Source: an uncultured bacterium
GTDB lineage: Bacteria; Cyanobacteriota; Vampirovibrionia; Gastranaerophilales; Gastranaerophilaceae
Reading direction: 5' to 3'
DNA: 5,545 nt
Assembly (NCBI GenBank): GCA_949286405.1
Contig: CASECH010000199.1
Span: forward strand, 1 to 5,545
Each line of letters begins with the position of its first letter. Positions within the stretch are counted from its first letter, which is position 1. The notes under the pieces are model-generated. The model ran no database searches and was not told the DNA's origin. It saw nothing but the letters and a program-made list of their open reading frames with translations. Shown one piece after another: positions 1 through 4,417 of this stretch. The translations under genes and the position numbers were made by a program.

Positions 1-1
1 A

Positions 2-349
2 ATATATATATGTATGGTGAACGAAACACCTGAATTGTTATTTCTTGAAGGTACACTTGATTCTAATTGGATTTTTGAAATTGAAAAGCAACAAAATATT
101 TTTGCAGCAAAAGCAATAAAAATGTCAGAAGAAATTTTAAAAGATAATGACTTAAAAATAGAAGAAAGCATAATTCTTTCAGGAAATCCAACACAAAAAA
201 TACTTGATTTTATCAAAGAAAAAGATATCGACTTAGTAGTTATCGGCGAAAAGAAAAAAAGCAGAATGGATAAATTTCTTACAGGATCACTAAGCAGAAG
301 AATATTAGACAATGCAAAAAGCGATGTATATATTTTAAAAGAAAATTAA
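2..349 (+). CDS. Universal stress protein (UspA family), C-terminal part, 5' end outside window
   Basis: This is the last 115 codons of a UspA-fold protein; the family is usually about 140-160 residues. The reading frame is open to the left edge (in-frame codons ATA TAT ATA TGT precede the ATG at 14), so that ATG is probably internal and the first strand, with the usual nucleotide-contacting Asp, lies outside the window. The visible part has the typical order: a helix rich in K/E, an 'LSGNPTQKILDFI' segment, the 'DLVVIG' strand, then the nucleotide loop ending in TGSLSRRIL. Family knowledge: ATP-binding members carry G-2X-G-9X-G(S/T). Here the first Gly (codon 245-247) and the final GS are kept at the right spacing, but the second Gly is Lys (GEKKKSRMDKFLTGS). 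Nucleotide binding may therefore be weakened. It is probably a cytoplasmic stress or energy-status protein. No terminator is visible between it and the next gene. Confidence 0.85.
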   Translation: MYICMVNETPELLFLEGTLDSNWIFEIEKQQNIFAAKAIKMSEEILKDNDLKIEESIILSGNPTQKILDFIKEKDIDLVVIGEKKKSRMDKFLTGSLSRRILDNAKSDVYILKEN

Positions 350-353
350 AAAA

Positions 354-382
354 TTGACCTGACCGAAAAAAAATGTAATAAT
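354..382 (+). promoter_or_regulatory. Sigma70-type extended -10 promoter for the permease operon
   Basis: TTGACC at 354-359 matches the -35 consensus at five of six positions. A 17-base spacer separates it from AATAAT at 377-382, which matches the -10 at five of six. TG at 374-375 lies one base before the hexamer, giving an extended -10 (TGt-AATAAT). Only six bases (383-388) separate the hexamer from the ATG at 389, so the expected transcript start is at or next to that ATG. The site lies in the 39-base gap after the stress-protein gene, so the permeases can be transcribed independently of it. Confidence 0.6.
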
Positions 383-388
383 TGCCAT

Positions 389-1261
389 ATGTTTAAGTAC
401 TATGGGAAATATGCTCCATACCTTTTTTTACTACCGGCAATAGTAGTGCTTGTGGTGTTTTTTTTCATACCATTTTTTCAAACATTTGGACTCAGCTTTT
501 TTGATTACTCCTCAAGCATATATAACCCAACTTTTATAGGGTGGGAAAATTATATAAAACTTTTCCATAGTTCAATTTTCTACAAAGTTTTATGGAATAC
601 TTTTTTATATCTATTTATTGCAGTACCAATTTTAGCAATATTTCCGCTATTCTTGGCTATACTAATAAATCAAAAAATAAAAGGAGTAACATTATATAAA
701 ATATTAATATATCTACCGGTAATAGTTTCAATAGTAGTTGCTGCAATTGCATTTAAATGGCTATATGCTGACCAAGGAATTCTAAATTTTATAGCAACAC
801 AACTTGGACTATCACCTATAGGATGGCTAACAGATCCTAAGTTTGCACTTTATTCCGTAATTATCGTTACTATATGGAAAGGTATAGGATACTATATGAT
901 TATATACCTTGCAGCACTTATGAGCGTTCCCAAAGAACTATATGAAGCTTGCGATATTGATGGTGCTAATTTCTTAACAAAACATTTAACCGTCACAGTA
1001 CCTCATATTATGCCTACTATGGCACTTGTTACCACAATAAGTGCAATATCTGCAATGAAAGTTTTTGCTGAAATTTATGTAATGACTAAAGGTGGACCGT
1101 TAAATTCAAGCAAAACAATTGTATATTATATATATGAAAGAGCCTTTGAAAATCTTGATTTAGGTTATGCTTCAGCTATGGCTGTCGTATTGCTTATAAT
1201 TGTTATGGCTTTTTCACTAATTAATATTTTTGGATTTGAAAGGAACAAATATCAAATATGA
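389..1261 (+). CDS. Carbohydrate ABC transporter permease, MalF/UgpA type
   Basis: This 290-residue integral membrane protein is one of two channel-forming subunits of a CUT1-family sugar (or glycerol-phosphate-like) importer. Hydrophobic segments lie near residues 11-31, 70-92, 105-125, 154-175, 207-227 and 262-282, giving six helices, as expected for the UgpA-like short form without the large MalF periplasmic domain. The cytoplasmic EAA loop that docks on the ATPase is clear at residues 186-205: E-A-C-D-I-D-G-A, then P205. The N-terminus (YAPYLFLLPAIVVLVVFF) and the 'KGGPLNSSKTIVYYIYERAF' region are typical of the family. ATG 389 is preferred because its N-terminus has the normal family length and the preceding in-frame codons run straight back to the TAA at 347. 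No Shine-Dalgarno is visible, so the start may be leaderless. Its TGA overlaps the start of the partner permease. The substrate cannot be read from the sequence. Confidence 0.93.
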   Translation: MFKYYGKYAPYLFLLPAIVVLVVFFFIPFFQTFGLSFFDYSSSIYNPTFIGWENYIKLFHSSIFYKVLWNTFLYLFIAVPILAIFPLFLAILINQKIKGVTLYKILIYLPVIVSIVVAAIAFKWLYADQGILNFIATQLGLSPIGWLTDPKFALYSVIIVTIWKGIGYYMIIYLAALMSVPKELYEACDIDGANFLTKHLTVTVPHIMPTMALVTTISAISAMKVFAEIYVMTKGGPLNSSKTIVYYIYERAFENLDLGYASAMAVVLLIIVMAFSLINIFGFERNKYQI

Positions 1262-2103
1262 TTAGAAAAATTATTGAAAAATTAACAACACACTCTATAT
1301 TGATATTTGTATCATTATTATCAATATTTCCTTTTATTTGGCTAATATCAACATCACTAAAGGGAAATAGTGAAAATATATTTGCATACCCTCCACAAAT
1401 TATTCCAAAAGATTTTACTTTTGCAAATTATATTGGAGTATGGGATAAAGTTGATTTTATAAGATATTTTATAAATAGCATGATTGTAGCTGGGGGAACC
1501 GTTTTATTAAACCTAATTCTATCTGCTATGGCTGGATATCCACTTGCTAGAATGGAATTTAAAGGGAAAAAATTTACCTTTTTCGCGATCCTTGCAACTA
1601 TAATGATTCCTTTTCAAGCGATTATGCTTCCGGTATATTTAATCACTTTGAAGCTTCATCTTGTTGATAATTATGGAGATTTAGCCGGATTTGTTGGTCT
1701 AATAATGCCTTTTGCAGTAAGTGCTTTTGGAATATTTCTTATGCGTCAAGCATTTTTAGGAATTCCAAAAGAAATGGAAGAAGCCGCAATAGTTGACGGA
1801 TGTAATGTATTTCAAGTATTTTTAAAAGTACTTATTCCAATGGTTAAACCATCACTTGCCGTACTTGCTATTTTTACATTTATAGGTTCTTGGGGAGAAT
1901 TTTTATGGCCAAGTATTGTACTAACAAAAGAGACTATGTACACACTTCCTGTGGGCGTAAATAACCTGCAAGGGATGTTCAGTTCAAATTGGCGGTTTAT
2001 TGCTGCTGGTTCAATACTGTCTACAATACCGATATTAATATTTTTCCTTGCAATGCAAAGATACTTTATATCCGGAGAAAATGAAGGTGCTGTTAAAGGT
2101 TAA
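1258..2103 (+). CDS. Carbohydrate ABC transporter permease, MalG/UgpE type
   Basis: This 281-residue second permease should form the translocation heterodimer with the preceding gene product. Six hydrophobic segments are visible (about 13-32, 72-94, 106-129, 143-162, 198-218 and 249-268). The EAA loop is intact at residues 175-194: E-A-A-I-V-D-G-C, then 'FLKVLIPMVKPSL'. The C-terminal 'QRYFISGENEGAVKG' is the standard ending of the MalG group, so the gene is complete. Its ATG shares four bases with the upstream stop (ATGA), and AGGA at 1241-1244 is too distant (13 bases) to be a good ribosome site, which points to translational coupling. No solute-binding protein or ATPase follows. The stop is one base from the stop of the convergent TPR gene. 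The sugar specificity is unknown. Confidence 0.93.
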   Translation: MIRKIIEKLTTHSILIFVSLLSIFPFIWLISTSLKGNSENIFAYPPQIIPKDFTFANYIGVWDKVDFIRYFINSMIVAGGTVLLNLILSAMAGYPLARMEFKGKKFTFFAILATIMIPFQAIMLPVYLITLKLHLVDNYGDLAGFVGLIMPFAVSAFGIFLMRQAFLGIPKEMEEAAIVDGCNVFQVFLKVLIPMVKPSLAVLAIFTFIGSWGEFLWPSIVLTKETMYTLPVGVNNLQGMFSSNWRFIAAGSILSTIPILIFFLAMQRYFISGENEGAVKG

Positions 2104-2104
2104 A

Positions 2105-3217
2105 TTATCTCAAATCATCAGAAGGCACTCTTACAAATCCCCTATTATTAAAACTTTCTGACTCAAAATCCTCAGGATTCTCCTCATATATTTTTGTAAA
2201 AGCACAAGTCTTAAAATTTTCCATAATTGCTTTATCAAGTTCTTCTGAGGCTACAATTTTGCCATGAACATATGTAATATTTTTTGCAGAAAGTGGAGCT
2301 TCATCTATTTTTTCAACCAACGATTTAGAATCTGCTCCTGCTAAAATTGTTCTTGTTACATCATTCATTACATCAAAAACATATCTTTGCCTGTTTGTAT
2401 TACCGTCACTATCTGTAATTAAACTTGTAGCTTTTTCCAATTCTTCAAGTGACTCCTTATAATAACGCATATGCCTTAATAATATCGCTAAATTATAATG
2501 AGCCTCATATTCCATTGGAGATAACTCCATAGCCTTACAATAATTCTTACCTGCCTCATTATATTCTCCAAGCAGATGATAAGTTAATGCTAAATTATAT
2601 CTGGCATCGTAATCTTTTTTCAGAATTTTAACTGAATTACTGTATGCATCAAGAGCTTTTAATAAATATTGACGTCGCATTTCCCAATCATTTCCACTAT
2701 ATATAGATTTTTGCTTGTATGCAACTCCAATATTGTAATAAGCAAGCCCTCTATTCATTTTGGTACTTCTTTTGTTATTAAATATAAACGGGATTGACCA
2801 AAGTTTTCTTTTTACATTTATTATTTCATTATATTGATCAATAGCACCATCAAAATCTCCTAACTTTTCCGTTGAAATAACCCCATAATTCATTCTTGCA
2901 ACAATAAATTTAGGATTATATTCAATAGCTTTTTCATAAGAGTCAACAGCAGAATAGTAATCTTCATAAGCTACATAAATATTTCCCAAATTATACCAAG
3001 CAGTATAATGAGCGGGATAAAGAGTTACAGCTCGTTGATAGTAATTAATAGCCTTTTGTAATTTCCACTGTCTATATGCCTTATCTCCCTTATACACATA
3101 GTACATTCCTCTAATTTTATCTAATTGAGTATTGTAAAATTCAGGGTAGAAATATATGCTTGCTCCAATAGCTGCAAACAATAATAAAGAAAATAATGCT
3201 GAGAAAAATTTTTTCAA
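2105..3217 (-). CDS. Membrane-anchored TPR-repeat protein
   Basis: From TTG 3217 this is 370 residues beginning MKKFFSALFSLLLFAAIGASIYFY: two lysines and one long hydrophobic stretch, a signal anchor or uncleaved signal peptide. After a short linker come about six tetratricopeptide units. Two clear ones read 'AWYNLGNIYVAYEDYYSAVDSYEKAIEYNP' and 'ARYNLALTYHLLGEYNEAGKNYCKAMELSP'. The repeats cover roughly residues 37-268, with a longer insert around 130-185. The last 100 or so residues are not TPR and match no family I recognise. TPR arrays are protein-binding scaffolds, so it probably organises a complex at the membrane, partner unknown. An in-frame ATG at 3271 would add 18 residues, but it lacks a Shine-Dalgarno. 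TTG 3217 has AAAGAGGT nine bases upstream and gives a cleaner N-terminus. The gene is divergent from the one at 3391 and converges on the permease gene. Confidence 0.85.
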   Translation of the reverse strand: MKKFFSALFSLLLFAAIGASIYFYPEFYNTQLDKIRGMYYVYKGDKAYRQWKLQKAINYYQRAVTLYPAHYTAWYNLGNIYVAYEDYYSAVDSYEKAIEYNPKFIVARMNYGVISTEKLGDFDGAIDQYNEIINVKRKLWSIPFIFNNKRSTKMNRGLAYYNIGVAYKQKSIYSGNDWEMRRQYLLKALDAYSNSVKILKKDYDARYNLALTYHLLGEYNEAGKNYCKAMELSPMEYEAHYNLAILLRHMRYYKESLEELEKATSLITDSDGNTNRQRYVFDVMNDVTRTILAGADSKSLVEKIDEAPLSAKNITYVHGKIVASEELDKAIMENFKTCAFTKIYEENPEDFESESFNNRGFVRVPSDDLR

Positions 3218-3225
3218 TGCTATAT

Positions 3226-3233
3226 ACCTCTTT
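3226..3233 (-). promoter_or_regulatory. Shine-Dalgarno that supports the TTG start at 3217
   Basis: On the minus strand AAAGAGGT (3233 to 3226) matches seven of eight bases of AAGGAGGT. Nine bases lie between its AGG (ending at 3227) and TTG 3217. It falls inside the longer reading frame that begins at ATG 3271, which has no such site, so it decides in favour of the shorter protein. Confidence 0.6.
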
Positions 3234-3238
3234 AGCTT

Positions 3239-3267
3239 ATAATATACTGACTTGTAAGTGAATGCAA
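3239..3267 (-). promoter_or_regulatory. Possible promoter for the TPR gene
   Basis: On the minus strand TTGCAT (3267-3262) lies 17 bases before TATTAT (3244-3239), which matches five of six -10 positions; the -35 keeps only TTG. Overlapping TATATT and TATAAG hexamers could also serve. If used, transcription would begin near 3232, just upstream of or within the Shine-Dalgarno at 3233-3226, and would exclude ATG 3271. A rival, weaker pair (TTTATA 3307-3302, 17 bases, TTCAAT 3284-3279) would place a start at ATG 3271 itself. Confidence 0.35.
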
Positions 3268-3309
3268 TCATATATTAAATTGAATTGTTAAGAACTCTTA
3301 ATATAAAAT

Positions 3310-3339
3310 TTGAAACAAGGCAATTTTTCAACACATAAA
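3310..3339 (+). promoter_or_regulatory. Possible promoter for the Met/Gly-rich protein gene
   Basis: TTGAAA at 3310-3315 matches the -35 at five of six positions and is followed after 18 bases by CATAAA at 3334-3339 (four of six). This would leave a leader of about 45 bases that includes the GGAGG ribosome site. TATATA/TATAAA hexamers at 3345-3352 are alternative -10 elements, but no good -35 precedes them. The 119-base gap 3272-3390 between the divergent genes shows no hairpin or clear operator. Confidence 0.35.
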
Positions 3340-3378
3340 TTTTTTATATAAATAAGGTAAGGTTAGATAAATTAAATT

Positions 3379-3383
3379 GGAGG
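3379..3383 (+). promoter_or_regulatory. Strong Shine-Dalgarno (GGAGG) for the gene at 3391
   Basis: GGAGG ends seven bases before the ATG at 3391. This is the strongest canonical ribosome site in the window and fixes the start. It contrasts with the genes at 389 and 4418, which have none. Confidence 0.8.
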
Positions 3384-3390
3384 TTAGGTT

Positions 3391-4203
3391 ATGGCAGGCT
3401 ACAACATAGCTGCAGCAAATATGTACGGAATGTTTCCTAATGCATATAATAACCAGGTTGCATTGAACGATTTATGCGGCTTAGATCTCTATTCTCCTAT
3501 GGCAGGAGCAATGGGAATGAACGGAAGCATATTTCCAATGGGTGGTCTTGGAATGGGTTATCCTATGATGCCGATGGGAGGAAACTATCAAAATTATTAT
3601 GATAATTACCAAAAATATCAAGATTTTTTGATTAACAATCGAGTAAATCAGCAACAAAAAATGAGAAATGCAGATTTACAGTTAAATTCTCCACAAGAAG
3701 GTATAGCAAGAAAAGCATCACTTCTAAGAGAAAAAATAATGCAAGATGAACAACAACAAATCATACCTGCATACAACGCATTTTTAGAAAGCGTAAGAAG
3801 TATGTATGGCGACAGTGCATCTGATGAAGATATCCAAAACAGAGCTATGAGTATGTACCAACAACAATATGGTACAACTATTACAGAAGATATTAGAAAA
3901 TATGGCAAAAACTCATACGCTCAAGGTCTATTCCAAACATTAAGCTTTGGCTTAGCAGATAATAAAACAGCAGAAGAAAATATTTCTAAAATTAACGGAC
4001 AGCCGGTAAGCAGATGGGAAAATGCAAAAAAAGTCGCAGGTAATGCAACAGGTGGTGCAATATTTGGTGTAAGCGGTGCAATAGCTCTAAATTGTTTATG
4101 GAAAAATAAAGGACCTATTGCAAAAGCAATATTCAGAGTTCCCGTTCTAGCAGCAATCGGAGGTCTTGTAGCCGGAGCTCTTGCATTCACAAACAAAAAT
4201 TAA
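3391..4203 (+). CDS. Unrecognised protein with Met/Gly-rich N-terminus and C-terminal hydrophobic hairpin
   Basis: This 270-residue protein belongs to no functional family I can name. There is no classical signal peptide. Residues 36-64 hold eight Met and nine Gly (for example MGMNGSIFPMGGLGMGYPMMPM). Residues 65-78 are Tyr/Asn-rich. Residues 80-215 are polar and probably helical, with three QQQ runs (88, 121 and 158). Two hydrophobic, glycine-spaced segments follow (about 219-236 and 247-266) around a KNKGPIAK turn, suggesting a membrane hairpin or glycine-zipper insertion with both ends on the same side. The final residues are TNKN. Start choice is firm because of the GGAGG seven bases upstream. 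A strong terminator lies 40 bases after the TAA, so it appears to be a single-gene unit. The composition is A-rich like its neighbours, with no sign of recent transfer. Met-rich stretches sometimes bind copper(I), but nothing here proves that. Confidence 0.85.
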   Translation: MAGYNIAAANMYGMFPNAYNNQVALNDLCGLDLYSPMAGAMGMNGSIFPMGGLGMGYPMMPMGGNYQNYYDNYQKYQDFLINNRVNQQQKMRNADLQLNSPQEGIARKASLLREKIMQDEQQQIIPAYNAFLESVRSMYGDSASDEDIQNRAMSMYQQQYGTTITEDIRKYGKNSYAQGLFQTLSFGLADNKTAEENISKINGQPVSRWENAKKVAGNATGGAIFGVSGAIALNCLWKNKGPIAKAIFRVPVLAAIGGLVAGALAFTNKN

Positions 4204-4207
4204 TTAA

Positions 4208-4242
4208 TAGTGTGTGGAAATATAGTGTGAAAATGTGTGTGT
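4208..4242 (+). repeat. Short GTGTG-rich tract in the 3' untranslated region
   Basis: TAGTGTG occurs at 4208-4214 and again at 4223-4229, each followed by a purine-rich stretch, and a TGTGTGTGT run follows at 4234-4242. It lies between the stop codon at 4203 and the terminator hairpin. It may be simple-sequence slippage. No coding or pairing role is visible. Confidence 0.35.
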
Positions 4243-4276
4243 AGAGGTTGAATTAATATCAACCTCTTTTTTTTTT
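4243..4276 (+). terminator. Intrinsic terminator of the gene at 3391
   Basis: A nine-base-pair stem (4243-4251 with 4259-4267, AGAGGTTGA/TCAACCTCT) closes a seven-base A/T loop and runs straight into ten T residues (4267-4276). It begins 40 bases after the stop codon. This is a textbook Rho-independent terminator for rightward transcription. Confidence 0.92.
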
Positions 4277-4278
4277 AT

Positions 4279-4321
4279 AAAAAAAGAACACCTGCACTAA
4301 GGAGTTAAAAGTGCAGGTGCT
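4279..4321 (-). terminator. Intrinsic terminator on the minus strand, loop ACUCCUU
   Basis: Ten Watson-Crick pairs (4319-4310 with 4298-4289, CACCTGCACT/AGTGCAGGTG) can be extended by a G-U and an A-U pair to 12. They enclose an 11-base loop. On the minus strand the stem is followed by TTCTTTTTTT (4288-4279). On the plus strand it is followed by CTAAATCAG with no T-tract, so it terminates leftward transcription only. It sits end to end with the forward terminator. Confidence 0.8.
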
Positions 4322-4341
4322 AAATCAGTAAAAGAGACATC
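4279..4341 (-). ncRNA. Predicted small RNA of about 63 nt with an anti-Shine-Dalgarno loop
   Basis: The minus strand has a near-consensus promoter (4375-4348) and, about 60 bases later, a strong intrinsic terminator, with no gene that the unit could serve. The predicted RNA starts near 4341 (G or A). It has an unstructured 5' part of about 20 bases (GAUGUCUCUUUUACUGAUUU), then the terminator hairpin, then UUCUUUUUUU. The hairpin loop UUUAACUCCUU contains CUCCUU, the anti-Shine-Dalgarno core of 16S rRNA, so it could pair with AAGGAG-type ribosome sites. The unit is bounded on the left by the forward terminator that ends at 4276 and on the right by a divergent promoter. Promoter, terminator and loop are seen in the sequence; the existence of the RNA and its role are inferred. 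An ATG at 4340 opens a six-codon frame (MSLLLI, stop at 4322-4320) just before the hairpin, so a tiny leaderless peptide cannot be excluded. Confidence 0.6.
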
Positions 4342-4347
4342 AATCAC

Positions 4348-4375
4348 ATTATGAAATATGTAAAAAAAATGTCAA
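4348..4375 (-). promoter_or_regulatory. Minus-strand promoter of the predicted small RNA
   Basis: A perfect TTGACA (4375-4370) is separated by 16 bases from CATAAT (4353-4348), a five-of-six -10 match. The expected transcript start is about 4341. The spacer includes eight T in a row. The -35 lies only seven bases from the -35 candidate of the divergent plus-strand promoter, so one regulator could control both. Confidence 0.65.
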
Positions 4376-4382
4376 ATATTTA

Positions 4383-4410
4383 TGGAGAAAAATTTTATTT
4401 ATTCTATAAT
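4383..4410 (+). promoter_or_regulatory. Promoter of the secreted TPR gene, placing transcript start at its ATG
   Basis: TATAAT at 4405-4410 is a perfect -10. TGGAGA at 4383-4388, 16 bases upstream, matches four of six -35 positions. Seven bases (4411-4417) lie between the hexamer and ATG 4418, so transcription is expected to begin at that ATG. The site lies inside the longer frame that opens at ATG 4382, which argues against that longer start. Confidence 0.6.
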
Positions 4411-4417
4411 ATTTGAT

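Noticed and set aside
2101..2160. Bidirectional terminator at the convergent junction
   Set aside because: I looked for an inverted repeat with flanking T-tracts around 2104 and found none convincing.
3648..3908. Minus-strand open frame of 86 codons, Cys/Ser-rich
   Set aside because: It lies wholly inside the well-supported plus-strand gene 3391-4203, its start has no ribosome site, and its composition is what the antisense of Gln/Lys-rich codons would give.
3921..4196. Minus-strand open frame of 91 codons
   Set aside because: It is antisense to the C-terminal part of the gene at 3391. The Ala/Pro-rich product mirrors the Gly/Ala codons of the real gene and has no promoter or ribosome site.
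4311..4331. GTG mini-frame (MQVLNQ) with AAGGAG six bases upstream on the plus strand
   Set aside because: The AAGGAG is the complement of the small RNA loop. On the plus strand it lies after a strong terminator with no plus-strand promoter before it, and the frame has only six codons.
4279..4341. Leu-type transcription attenuator reading of the leader frame plus terminator
   Set aside because: No gene follows on the minus strand that could be attenuated, and no alternative antiterminator helix is apparent.
4351..4416. 21-codon plus-strand frame starting MKYVKKMSNIYG
   Set aside because: There is no Shine-Dalgarno, it spans both divergent promoters, and its end next to ATG 4418 looks accidental.
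4382..4417. ATG 4382 as the start of the secreted TPR protein
   Set aside because: It would place 12 residues before a complete signal peptide and would need transcription from upstream of the TATAAT at 4405.
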